Part shown: piece by piece, positions 36,242 through 45,256 of the stretch | How the letters are laid out: the number at the start of each line of letters is the position of its first letter | Position numbering within the stretch: the stretch's first letter is position 1 | From: JALSHZ01 sp964614535 | GTDB lineage: Bacteria; Pseudomonadota; Gammaproteobacteria; UWMA-0217 | Direction: 5' to 3' | DNA length: 50,056 bases | Assembly (NCBI GenBank): GCA_964614535.1 | Contig: CAZTOZ010000074.1 | Location: forward strand, 1-50,056 | The notes under the pieces: model-generated | The model's database searches: none | The model's input: the letters and a program-made list of their open reading frames with translations, nothing else | Told to the model about the DNA's origin: nothing | Position numbers and translations under genes: made by a program

Positions 36242-39200
36242 TTGAAGACACTACCTACACGAAAACTTCTTGCGACCATGATTTCCAGCGCGGTCTTGAT
36301 GGTCGGTTGCGGTGGCGGCGACGACATCGCTGAGACGATCGAACGTGCCATCGAAGAGAATGTGCCCGGTGATGCGGGGTCGGGTTCAGGAGCCTCGGAT
36401 ACGTCAGGTTCATCGACCACGGATGGGAGCTTGCAGAATCCCTATCATGGCAATGCACTGATCGAAGGCGCAATCGCATTGTCGTCGCTGGTGGGGCTGG
36501 ATGCCAATGCCATCGCGCCCGGTCAGCAGACGCCGAAGCGCCCGGCCCTGGCGCCGCGGAGCGCATTCGTGGTACCGCGCGAAGGCAGCGAAACCGCCGA
36601 CAATGCCGTTGTGAAACTGTTTTCCGTTGCCGCCAATGGGGATCTCGAGGATACCGGTATTGCCTGCGACTTTTTGCCGGAGACGGATGCCAACGGCGAT
36701 CCCAAATACGTCTGTGAAGGCGTCAGGGATGGCAACAGCTATGTCGTCAAGTACGTTCGGCTGCTGGAAGACAACAAGGCCATCGAAATGAAGGTCAATG
36801 TCCAATTGCCCGAGGGACAGACGGCAGTGGCGGCCGAGGCAATCTCGCCCGAATCGACGGTGGTGGTCGATGCGATCGTGAAGGCGGTCGTTTCGGCCAC
36901 ACAGGGAAAGGCGATCGACCCGCAGATCGTCAAGGACATCATTGCTTCGGTGAAGGAGACGGTAAAGAGCCTCGTCCAGCAGGGCGTGGTTCAGATTCCG
37001 CCGATGGTGGTCGAGGCGCCCAAGGCGGAGGATGGAAGCTACATCACCAATGCCGCCGAGCTTGCAAAGGGAAAGAAGGTCGAGTTCGCGGAAAATGACG
37101 GCCTCGAAGAGGTCACCGGGGCGCTGGTTGCGAGAGACGACGTGGCGCAGCGGATCGATGTCGCCAAGGTGGAGATCGAAGTGCGGGAGCTGCGGAAGAT
37201 CGACACCGACGATGCCGATGGAAAACGTGAGTTGATTCGCAAGATCTTCAGCAAACTCCTGGGTGACGACGAGGTGCCTGGCTACATCGTCGATTTTTTT
37301 GCCAACGAATATGTGGCCGGCAGCACGGTTCGCATGGATGCGCTCTACCAGGCGACCTATTCCGGTCTTGGCCTCAACCCGCGTTTCGGCCTCTCCATCG
37401 CCGATCTGGGGCTTACCGGCGCCGCCGCTGTCGATGCTTTTTCCCGGTTGCTGGAGAGGATCTACGATCTCGAGGCGAAAAGGTCGGCCGGCAGCCTGAC
37501 CGAAGAGGAGAAGAAAGCGTTGGCGGAGATTCCGGGCGTGATCTCGGTGGCTTTTCCCGCGCAACAGTGGCGTCACGTGGAGATGACCCGCGATACGGAG
37601 TTGAGTATTCCGCAGGGCATCGTATTCACCATTTTCGTCACCGACCGATTCGTTCCGGAGGTGTTCGAGTCGAAACAGGGCTACAAGCTGGAGGCCGTCA
37701 TGGAGGCCGACAGGGAAGACGATGCGCCTGGTGATGGGGCGAGCGGTGAAAAAACCGTGCAGAAAGTGAAGTTCGAGGATCCCGTCGATTTCAATCCGAT
37801 GCACTACGATCCCTCCGGTAACAATCCGGGGTTGATGCAGTTGCTTGGCTTTTTCGACGAGGCCCATCTGGCCAAACTGGACGGCGTCGAGATCAATCAC
37901 ATCGATCTGATGCCCGACCGTATCTGGATCGATCATGGTGACGGGCAGGGCGGCCAGGAATATGCGTCGTTGCGGGCCAATGTCTGCTTCACTGATCTCT
38001 CCGCCTTCCGCCAGATGACCGGGGCCGGAGACGACACGGCCGAGATGCAACGTCCCGACTACCAGGTCGAGCTGTTCTATCCCAAAGCCGACGCAACGGT
38101 CGGGCGTGTGGCGTTGATCGATTGGTCGGCGATGGCCCCGGGTGCGGCCGACCCGGCGGGTGGGGAGAAAGGCGGTGAACCCTGTTTCATCCTCGATCCA
38201 TGGATGCAGGCGCAGAGCGAGAACCGACAGCCGACTGTGGCCGATCTGGTCTCGGATTTCGTCTCCGGCGAATACAAGGTCGTCGTTCGTGACGCCAGTG
38301 GTGTCGTCGCCGAGCGGGTGTTCGAGAAAAAGATCGTCTCCGGGATGCTCGATGCGGCCCCGCCCTTGTTGTCACCACGGGGGATGCCGCAATGGCCCAA
38401 GGCATGCCAGGGTGTTCCCGGCCCGTGCCAGGCGTGGGACGATCTGATGGCGGCCTGGAATGCAGCCGGTGGTAACACCACTTTCGCGATCAACGCCGAC
38501 AGTGATGGCGATGGCGTCGAAGACAAGGCACGCATCGTCATCAAGTGGGGCAAGCCGGAGGTCGATCTGCCGGAGGGCGTGAAAGTCGCCTATGGTCTCG
38601 ACATATTCCGCAATGGTGGATGCACCGAGACGGGGGACTGCGACTTCGAGAACATCTTCTCGTCGCGCGAAAAGGAGCGCCGCCTGTTCGGCCGCTCCTT
38701 CGAGGTGCCGAAACTGTTGGAAAAGCTGGAGATCGGCGAGGGCAGTTACAACGTCAATGTCTGCGCCGAATTCATCGACACCGAAAACGGTGATTTCCTC
38801 GGCTCGGGGGGGTGTTCGTTCGCCGAGTTCAACGTGGGTGAACCGCTCGATCTGTCCGGCACGTTCGAGATCGCCGGCAAGGTCGCGCCCGTCGAGGATT
38901 CGAACTGGAAAGTGGCGCTGATCAGCGAGCCGATGCCGGCCTTCGGTGACGAGCCCGGGACGCGCGCCGCGCCGGCGACGTTGCGTGTCTCCGCCATCGT
39001 GGAGGGAAGCTACTCGCTGGTGCCGACCATCGGTGATTTTCTCGAAAAACCGGTCAACACCATTTTCAACGTGGTGATGTTCAAGGACGACGACGGTGAC
39101 GACGTGGTCGATTTTCCGGTGGCGGGCGAGCCGGGAGAGAGGGTGCTCTGGCCGCGCTGGGAAAAGCAGGTCCGTTTCGAGACGTGGGGCCGTGTGCTGC

Positions 39201-39373
39201 GTGTCGTGAAGGAGGAAGTGGGCGACGACGGCTCCGACCGCGAGCGTCACGAGATCATCGTCGTCGGTGGCGAGAAGGTGGATGGCCCGGATTTCGATCG
39301 GGTGCCCGATTTCTCCGTCGGCCCGACGTTTGGTGACGGGGGCGATACGGCATCGGGTACGGACTCGTTCTGA
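36242..39373 (+). CDS. Large orphan lipoprotein, 1043 residues
   Basis: I do not recognise this protein. The TTG start at 36242 has GGAGA about 7 bp upstream and yields a lipoprotein signal: basic residues, a hydrophobic stretch, then LMVGC with Cys23 as the lipidation site. A Gly/Ser/Asp-rich linker follows (about 24-60). The mature part is acidic, with alternating strand-like and helical regions and Asp-rich short motifs such as DSDGDGVEDKA and DDDGDDVVDFPVAG that could bind calcium. It is probably anchored in the outer membrane or exported to the surface. It is monocistronic, followed by a good terminator. Confidence 0.75.
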   Translation: MKTLPTRKLLATMISSAVLMVGCGGGDDIAETIERAIEENVPGDAGSGSGASDTSGSSTTDGSLQNPYHGNALIEGAIALSSLVGLDANAIAPGQQTPKRPALAPRSAFVVPREGSETADNAVVKLFSVAANGDLEDTGIACDFLPETDANGDPKYVCEGVRDGNSYVVKYVRLLEDNKAIEMKVNVQLPEGQTAVAAEAISPESTVVVDAIVKAVVSATQGKAIDPQIVKDIIASVKETVKSLVQQGVVQIPPMVVEAPKAEDGSYITNAAELAKGKKVEFAENDGLEEVTGALVARDDVAQRIDVAKVEIEVRELRKIDTDDADGKRELIRKIFSKLLGDDEVPGYIVDFFANEYVAGSTVRMDALYQATYSGLGLNPRFGLSIADLGLTGAAAVDAFSRLLERIYDLEAKRSAGSLTEEEKKALAEIPGVISVAFPAQQWRHVEMTRDTELSIPQGIVFTIFVTDRFVPEVFESKQGYKLEAVMEADREDDAPGDGASGEKTVQKVKFEDPVDFNPMHYDPSGNNPGLMQLLGFFDEAHLAKLDGVEINHIDLMPDRIWIDHGDGQGGQEYASLRANVCFTDLSAFRQMTGAGDDTAEMQRPDYQVELFYPKADATVGRVALIDWSAMAPGAADPAGGEKGGEPCFILDPWMQAQSENRQPTVADLVSDFVSGEYKVVVRDASGVVAERVFEKKIVSGMLDAAPPLLSPRGMPQWPKACQGVPGPCQAWDDLMAAWNAAGGNTTFAINADSDGDGVEDKARIVIKWGKPEVDLPEGVKVAYGLDIFRNGGCTETGDCDFENIFSSREKERRLFGRSFEVPKLLEKLEIGEGSYNVNVCAEFIDTENGDFLGSGGCSFAEFNVGEPLDLSGTFEIAGKVAPVEDSNWKVALISEPMPAFGDEPGTRAAPATLRVSAIVEGSYSLVPTIGDFLEKPVNTIFNVVMFKDDDGDDVVDFPVAGEPGERVLWPRWEKQVRFETWGRVLRVVKEEVGDDGSDRERHEIIVVGGEKVDGPDFDRVPDFSVGPTFGDGGDTASGTDSF

Positions 39374-39443
39374 TCCGTCAGCCCGCTACCCGGCCGGGAT
39401 GGTTGTTCGTTTCGGTCGGGCAGCGATTGCCGGGCTTTCTGGA

Positions 39444-39470
39444 GGGGCGTCGGTTTTCGACGCCCCTTTT
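39444..39470 (+). terminator. Rho-independent terminator of the lipoprotein gene
   Basis: A perfect 9-bp stem GGGGCGTCG / CGACGCCCC with a GTTTT loop, followed directly by TTTTCGTTT. It lies 70 bp after the lipoprotein stop and is the clearest intrinsic terminator in the window. The opposite strand has no T-run, so it acts on the plus strand. Confidence 0.85.
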
Positions 39471-39514
39471 CGTTTGCCCCGGGGATGCCGACGGATTCTC
39501 TTTTGGAAACGCCG

Positions 39515-41206
39515 TCATGGCGTGTTGGAAGCCCCCTTTCGTTCGTCTCGTCCATCGGCCGGTGGCCCGCCGCCCGTCGTGGGCGCCAACACCAGCTTGG
39601 CAATCCGCCGGTACAGCGAGTGGATGTGTTTGAACGCCTCGATGACGTTGTTCTCCAGCCGGTAGATGTCCATGTGGTTGGGGGTGTCGACATTGACGCG
39701 ATTGGCCAGGTGCTGCCGTGTCTGTTCGATGAGCTGGTTGTAGGTGGCCTTCGATTCGTTGACAGCGCGGGCGGTGTCGTGATCGTCGTTCACCAGCGCA
39801 TCGACGGCCTGTGCGCCGGTTTCCACCAGGGCATCGTGCAGTGTCTTGAGGTGGTTGAAGGTTTCCGGGCTGATGTGCAGGTCCTTTTGCAGCCGTTGTC
39901 TGCTGGCTTCGGTGATGCTGGTCTCGACCACGTCGCCGATGTTCTCCAGATAGTTGGCGGCGCCGATGTAGCGATAGATCTGCTGCGGCAGCGGCGCGAT
40001 GAGATTCTGCTGCGACAACCGGCCCAGGTAGCGGACGATGGCGTCGTGCAGCGCATCGGCATCGTCGTCGCGCTGTCGTAGGGAGCGAATGCGGTCGTGG
40101 GTGCCCATTGCCAGCGCCGGCAGGCTGTCGCGCACCATGTCCAGCGTATAGTCGCCCAGCCGCTTCAGTTCCAGCCGGGCGCGTTCCAGCGCCATCGTTG
40201 GTTCGTTCAAGTAGTAGTCGTCGAGATATTTCGGCCGGGCCGCGGCCGGTTCCGGTGGTGGACGTAGCGGGATCAGCCAGTTCACCAGCCTGGCCAGCAG
40301 CCCGGTGAACGGCAGGAACAGCAGCATGTTCACGATGTTGAACAGTGTATGGGCATTGGCGACCTCGCGAGCCGGCCCGCTGTCGGGCGCCAGGCGATGC
40401 ACGGCGTCGGCGAACTCGGGGATGAACCACACCCACAACAGCACCCCCAGCACATTGAACAGCACATGGACCACGGCGGCCTGTACCGCCTCGCGCGGTT
40501 TGCCGATGGCCGACAGCAGGGCAGTGACACAGGTGCCGATATTGGCACCCATGACGAGTGCAATGCCGGTCTCCAGTGTGATGAAGCCCTGGTTGGCGAG
40601 AATGATGATGATCCCGGTGGTGGCGGACGAGCTCTGCACCAGCGCGGTGAAGCCGGCGCCGATGGCGATGGCGGCCAGGGGATGTTCGATGTTGCGCATC
40701 AGCTCGATGAACGGCGCATGGCCCCGCAGCGGCTCGGTGGCGTGGGACATCAGGTTCATGCCGAGAAACAGCAGGCCCAGTCCCAGCAGCATCGTCGCCA
40801 GCTGCTTGAGGCGATGGTTTCTTGCCAGCAGGTCGGTGAAAAAGCCGATGGCCACCATCACCAGCGCCGCGTCGGTGACTTTGAAGGCGATGATCTGCGC
40901 CGTGATCGTGGTGCCCACGTTGGCGCCGAGAATCATGCCGATGGACTGGCTCAGGCTCATCAGCCCGGCGGTGATGAAGCTCACCACCAGCACCGTCGTC
41001 ACCGACGACGACTGAATGATGGCGGTGATGATGATGCCGGCCAGGGCCGCGGTGATCCGGTTGCGGGTCATGGCGCCGAGCAGTTGCTTCATCCGCTGGC
41101 CGGCGATCAGCTTCAGGGCATCGGTCATCACCCGCATGCCATAGAGGAAGATGGCCAGCCCGCCGATCAGCGAGACGGCGATCTCTCCAGTCGGCAGCCC
41201 GTTCAC
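39515..41206 (-). CDS. Na/Pi cotransporter family protein, second copy
   Basis: A 563-residue NptA/YjbB-type protein with two membrane repeats carrying QSSS motifs (IIQSSSVTTVLVV near residue 64 and LVQSSSATTGIIII near 190), each followed by GANVGTT or GANIGTC. The C-terminal part (about 340-545) is helical and PhoU-like. The GTG start at 41206 overlaps the stop of the mechanosensitive channel gene (GTGA), so the two are translationally coupled. It is a distant paralogue of the copy at 17703. The transported ion is assumed from the family. Confidence 0.92.
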   Translation of the reverse strand: MNGLPTGEIAVSLIGGLAIFLYGMRVMTDALKLIAGQRMKQLLGAMTRNRITAALAGIIITAIIQSSSVTTVLVVSFITAGLMSLSQSIGMILGANVGTTITAQIIAFKVTDAALVMVAIGFFTDLLARNHRLKQLATMLLGLGLLFLGMNLMSHATEPLRGHAPFIELMRNIEHPLAAIAIGAGFTALVQSSSATTGIIIILANQGFITLETGIALVMGANIGTCVTALLSAIGKPREAVQAAVVHVLFNVLGVLLWVWFIPEFADAVHRLAPDSGPAREVANAHTLFNIVNMLLFLPFTGLLARLVNWLIPLRPPPEPAAARPKYLDDYYLNEPTMALERARLELKRLGDYTLDMVRDSLPALAMGTHDRIRSLRQRDDDADALHDAIVRYLGRLSQQNLIAPLPQQIYRYIGAANYLENIGDVVETSITEASRQRLQKDLHISPETFNHLKTLHDALVETGAQAVDALVNDDHDTARAVNESKATYNQLIEQTRQHLANRVNVDTPNHMDIYRLENNVIEAFKHIHSLYRRIAKLVLAPTTGGGPPADGRDERKGASNTP

Positions 41207-44200
41207 CCGGCGTCGCCCCCGTCGTCGAGGCGGATGCGCAGGGGCTCGGCGCTATCGAGGTGGACGTCGAGCTGTGGAAAGGCGATCTCGATGCCGGCGT
41301 CGGCAAACTTGCGGTTGACGATTTCGTTGACCTCACTGCGGGTGATGGTGCGGAACTCCATCGAATCGAGGTAGCAGCGCATCCGTAGCAGCAGCGCGTT
41401 GTCGCCGAACTGCTCGAAGGTGATCAGTGGCTCGGGATCGGAGAGTACGCGCGGGTGTTCGGCGGCCGCCTCGCGCAGCAGCCTGAGCGCCAGCGCCACG
41501 TCGCTGCCGTAGGCGATGCCGACGTCGATGGTGATGCGATTGATCGGATCGGTCAGTGTCCAGTTCAGCAGCCGTCCGGTGACGAACTCCTTGTTCGGCA
41601 CCAGCAGTTCCTGCCGGTCCCAGTCCCGGATCGTGGTGGCGCGGATGCGGATCTTCGTCACCTTGCCGGTGGTGTTGCCGATGGTGACCACGTCGCCGAC
41701 GCGGATCGGGCGCTCGAACAGCAGGATGATGCCGCTGACGAAGTTGGCGACGATCTCCTGCAGGCCGAAGCCGAGGCCCACGGACAACGCCGCCACCAGC
41801 CACTGGATGCTCGACCACTGCGTGCCCAGCATCGAGAAGGCGGTGACCATGCCGATGGCGACGATCAGATACTGCGACAATGTGGTGATCGCATAGCGTG
41901 CGCCGGCGTCGATCGGCAGCCGCTGCAGCAGCAGGATCTCCAGCAGGCCGGGGATGTTCTTGGCCGCGAGTATGGTGATCGCCGTCACCAGCACCACCAC
42001 GCCGACATCGGCCAGCGTCACCGGCACGTCGGTGTTGATGCCGTCGATCCGCTCGGTCTTGGTGAACGGCAGTTCGATGCCGTCGAGAAACTTCAATGCC
42101 GGCAGCAGATCGGACCAGATGGCCCAGACGCCGATGATGCCGGCCAGCAACAGCAGCGCGCCGATGATGTGCTGCGCCTGGCTGCTCAACTGCTCGTAGA
42201 ATTCCACCGAGTCCTGCTCCTCCAGCCGCGCCATCTCCGACTCGCAGGCCTCGTCGCACTCGCCGGTGCGCTGCTTGCGCAGCTCGTCACGGCGGCGGAT
42301 CGCCTCCTGCCAGGCGATGCGGCGTTTCTCCATGAAGATCCAGCGCAGGAACAGGTCCTTCGCCAGCAGCAGCCCGGTCAGCAGCCAGATGGTGTAGAGC
42401 AGCCGCTGCGTCAGCAGCCCGGCGGTGTAGTGGTAGCCGAGGATCGACAGCACCGCCAGCGCCAGCGGTGTCAGCATCAGCAGCGGAAACCAGAGAAACC
42501 GGGTCTGCGTCAGCCAGTTGCGCGGCCGCTTCTGCTGCAGGTACAGCGTCACCGGGCTCCTGGCATTGAGCATGCGCCAGGTGAAGACCATCAGCGCCAG
42601 CATCATCGTCACCAGCGCCGGCCGCCCGATGGCCGGGATCAGCGGCGTGAACTCCACCGCCAGCGTGAAGGCGATCAGAAACGACAGCGGCGCGGTGGCC
42701 CATTTGAGCCAGCGCAGTTCGCTCCAGAGCTTGCGGCGGATGTTGTTGGGCCAGCGGAAGTGGCGGTGGGCCAGGCCGTCGGGGCGGCAGAGCTGGCGGA
42801 TGAAGACCACGGTGAACAGCACCGTCGCCATGGTGTAGAGCCCTTCGCTGAGGGCCATCGTATAGGGCTCCTGCGACGGGATCTTCCCCAGCCACCAGCC
42901 GGCGAAGCCAAGCAGCAGCGGCCAGCCGGCGCTGCGCATCACGGTGTACCACAGTGCCAGCAGGGTGTGGTGGTAGCGGTTGGTCTGCAGGCGCGAAGTC
43001 TCACGCCCGATCTCGGTGATGCGGTGGGCCGCCAGCGGTTGCAGCATCAGCACCATCATGCTGACCAGCAGCCCGGCCACGGCCACAAACGGCCGCTGGC
43101 GAAACCCCGCCTGAATGTCGCGCAGGGTGTTCTTCAGCCGGGTGGGGGAGAGCATCGCCCGGGCGGCGCCGATCTTCTCCTGCAGATGCTTGAAATTGAC
43201 CGGCGAGACGTTGCGAATCCAGAACAGCTTGCCGCGGATGAAGGCCTCGAAGCGGTGGCTGATGCGGTTGTAGCGTGCCTCCTCGGCGGTCATGTCCAGC
43301 AGCCGCGCCGAATACTGCTGGTAGTTGTCGGCCAGCCGGGTCAGCAGGGCCGCCTGTGTCTCCAGCAGTTTTTCCGCTTGCTTGCGCAGCGTCGGGTCGT
43401 TGCGCTGCTCGGGGGGCAGCCGGGCCAGCAGGGCTGCCGCCGCGGCATCGCTCTGTTGCAAGTGCTCGCGCTGCTCGTCGATGTCGATTTGCCGGTCGGT
43501 GAGCCGGTCCAGCAGTTCGCGGTTGTCACTGCTGAAAGCGGCGCGGCGGATCGAGCGCACCTTTTCCAGCCGCTTGCGCAGCATTTTGCCCATGGCGTCG
43601 GTGGCGCCGAACACCTCCAGCCGCTTGTGCACCGACTCCTCGCTGGCCAGCAGTTGCTTGATGTCCCGACGCAGCTGTTGCAGGTTGTCGAGTGCGTTGG
43701 CGCTCTGGCCGAGGGTGCGGTTCAGCTCCTCACTGAGCGCCAGGTTTTGCCGCGCCAGCTCACGCAACGGTGCCGGCGCGTCGGCCAGCGCCTCCAGTGT
43801 GCGTTGCGCCTGTGCCGTCACCTCGCCGCCCTGTTGCCGGCGCAGTTGCTCGATTCGTTGCGTCAGCGCGGCCATCCGCCGTTCCACGTCGGCCACCTCG
43901 CGCTCGGCGAGGTCACGCTCGGCTTCGTAGAGATCGGAGAGCAGCTGTTCGCTGGAACGTTGCAGCTCGTGGCGCTTGAGCTGGGCCTGGCGCTGTGCCG
44001 CCTGCAGTTGCAGCGCCGTCAGCCGCGCCTTGTCGAAGCCGGTGTCGTCGCTGCCGTCGCGCAAACCTTCCAGCTCCCCGCGCAGTTTCTCCAGCCGGCT
44101 GGTGTCCTCGGCGATCAGGTTGCGCAGTTGGCGGCGGGTGTCCTCCCACTCCGACAGTTGCTGCGCCTTTTCGCGTGCCTTCTCCCGCAATGCCGTCAGC

Positions 44201-44616
44201 CGCACCGCCTCCTGCTGGAGCCGCTTCTCCAGCGTCTCCAGGCTGGCATGGCGTGGCAGCTCGGCCAGTGGCTCCTGTTGTGGTTTCGCCAGGTTTCGGC
44301 GGATTCGCTTGAGCCGTTCCGGTGCCTCGTGAATCGTCTGCTGCAGCGCCTCGATCCGTCGTTGCAGCGCATCGAGCGTCTGGCGGGTGTCCACGGCCTG
44401 CTGCCAGGCGCCCACCACCCGCTTGCGCGTCGCCTCGTCCAGCGTGGTGTCCTGCTGCGCCGATTCCAGGTTCGCCTTGAGTGTCTCGATGTCGGGCAGC
44501 GGCGCGGCCAGGAGCGGCGGCATGGCCAGCAGCCACAGCATGAGCAGCAGCCAGCGCGGGAATGCGTCGGGTGGGCAGCGGACGATGGCGGATTTGGGGA
44601 ACATGGGACGGATCAT
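41203..44616 (-). CDS. MscK/KefA-like mechanosensitive channel
   Basis: A 1137-residue MscS-superfamily protein of the large MscK/MscM type. It has a signal peptide (hydrophobic 21-38), a long periplasmic coiled-coil domain (about 40-500), about eleven membrane helices, and the C-terminal MscS core: pore helix around LSVGLGFGLQEIVANFVSGIILLFERP, beta domain VGDVVTIGNTTGKVTKIRIRATTIRDWDRQELLVPNKEF, and the alpha/beta end domain. It opens on membrane tension to release ions during osmotic downshock. The family's usual length is about 1100. It is first gene of a two-gene unit with the Na/Pi cotransporter. Confidence 0.94.
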   Translation of the reverse strand: MIRPMFPKSAIVRCPPDAFPRWLLLMLWLLAMPPLLAAPLPDIETLKANLESAQQDTTLDEATRKRVVGAWQQAVDTRQTLDALQRRIEALQQTIHEAPERLKRIRRNLAKPQQEPLAELPRHASLETLEKRLQQEAVRLTALREKAREKAQQLSEWEDTRRQLRNLIAEDTSRLEKLRGELEGLRDGSDDTGFDKARLTALQLQAAQRQAQLKRHELQRSSEQLLSDLYEAERDLAEREVADVERRMAALTQRIEQLRRQQGGEVTAQAQRTLEALADAPAPLRELARQNLALSEELNRTLGQSANALDNLQQLRRDIKQLLASEESVHKRLEVFGATDAMGKMLRKRLEKVRSIRRAAFSSDNRELLDRLTDRQIDIDEQREHLQQSDAAAAALLARLPPEQRNDPTLRKQAEKLLETQAALLTRLADNYQQYSARLLDMTAEEARYNRISHRFEAFIRGKLFWIRNVSPVNFKHLQEKIGAARAMLSPTRLKNTLRDIQAGFRQRPFVAVAGLLVSMMVLMLQPLAAHRITEIGRETSRLQTNRYHHTLLALWYTVMRSAGWPLLLGFAGWWLGKIPSQEPYTMALSEGLYTMATVLFTVVFIRQLCRPDGLAHRHFRWPNNIRRKLWSELRWLKWATAPLSFLIAFTLAVEFTPLIPAIGRPALVTMMLALMVFTWRMLNARSPVTLYLQQKRPRNWLTQTRFLWFPLLMLTPLALAVLSILGYHYTAGLLTQRLLYTIWLLTGLLLAKDLFLRWIFMEKRRIAWQEAIRRRDELRKQRTGECDEACESEMARLEEQDSVEFYEQLSSQAQHIIGALLLLAGIIGVWAIWSDLLPALKFLDGIELPFTKTERIDGINTDVPVTLADVGVVVLVTAITILAAKNIPGLLEILLLQRLPIDAGARYAITTLSQYLIVAIGMVTAFSMLGTQWSSIQWLVAALSVGLGFGLQEIVANFVSGIILLFERPIRVGDVVTIGNTTGKVTKIRIRATTIRDWDRQELLVPNKEFVTGRLLNWTLTDPINRITIDVGIAYGSDVALALRLLREAAAEHPRVLSDPEPLITFEQFGDNALLLRMRCYLDSMEFRTITRSEVNEIVNRKFADAGIEIAFPQLDVHLDSAEPLRIRLDDGGDAG

Positions 44617-44784
44617 GGGAGATGGTGGCGGAATAGTTTATCAGGCTGGCGGAAAAGTCCCTCTGGGGAGGAGGCCGGCATCCCTCGCCGTGGCAAAGGG
44701 AGAGTCCCCCCGATGACCGTTCATCCGCCAAAATTGTAGATTCATGCAAGAAAGGCGGAGTAAAATCGCCCGCTCGCCTGGTGC

Positions 44785-45249
44785 TTGCGACCCGAGGAGG
44801 CTGGCATATCCCCATCGATACCGCGAACTTGCCGCCATGTGGCGATGGATCTGCTGGCGCGCCGGGAGCATGCCCGCGCCGAACTGGTGTCCAAGCTGCG
44901 GCAACGCGGCTTCCCCGCCGACGAGATCGTCACCACGCTCGACCGCCTCGAGGCGGAGGGCCTGCTCAGCGACGAGCGTTTCGCCGAGGCCTATGTTCGG
45001 CAACGGGCGGGCAAGGGCTTCGGTCCGGTGCGTATTCGTCAGGAGTTGGCGCAGCGGGGCATCGACGGTCCGCTGAGCGAGGCCGCGCTGGCGCCGTGGG
45101 CGGACCGATGGCTGGCGATTGCGGCGCAACAGTGGGAAAAGCGCTTCGGCGCGCCCGCCGAAGACGCCAGGGAGCGGGCGAGACAGATCCGCCATCTGCA
45201 GTACCGCGGTTTTGGATTCGATATCATCCAGGAAATCATTTCGGATTGA
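44785..45249 (+). CDS. recX: Regulatory protein RecX
   Basis: A RecX of about 150 residues, which binds RecA filaments and limits recombinase activity. Repeated three-helix motifs are present: LLARREHARAELVSKLRQRGFP, LSDERFAEAYVRQRAGKGFGPVRIRQELAQRGI and IRHLQYRGFGFDIIQEII. The start is uncertain. I give TTG 44785, but a GAGGAGG Shine-Dalgarno at 44794-44800 points to an in-frame ATA at 44806 five bases later; GTG 44839 and ATG 44845 would cut the first helix. alaS follows after 7 bp. Its usual upstream partner recA is not here. Confidence 0.85.
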   Translation: MRPEEAGISPSIPRTCRHVAMDLLARREHARAELVSKLRQRGFPADEIVTTLDRLEAEGLLSDERFAEAYVRQRAGKGFGPVRIRQELAQRGIDGPLSEAALAPWADRWLAIAAQQWEKRFGAPAEDARERARQIRHLQYRGFGFDIIQEIISD

Positions 45250-45256
45250 AGATGCC

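Noticed and set aside
41455..44739. 1094-residue plus-strand frame opposite the mechanosensitive channel gene
   Set aside because: It is an antisense frame in GC-rich DNA with Gln/His/Arg-biased composition and no domains; the minus-strand channel is clearly the real gene.
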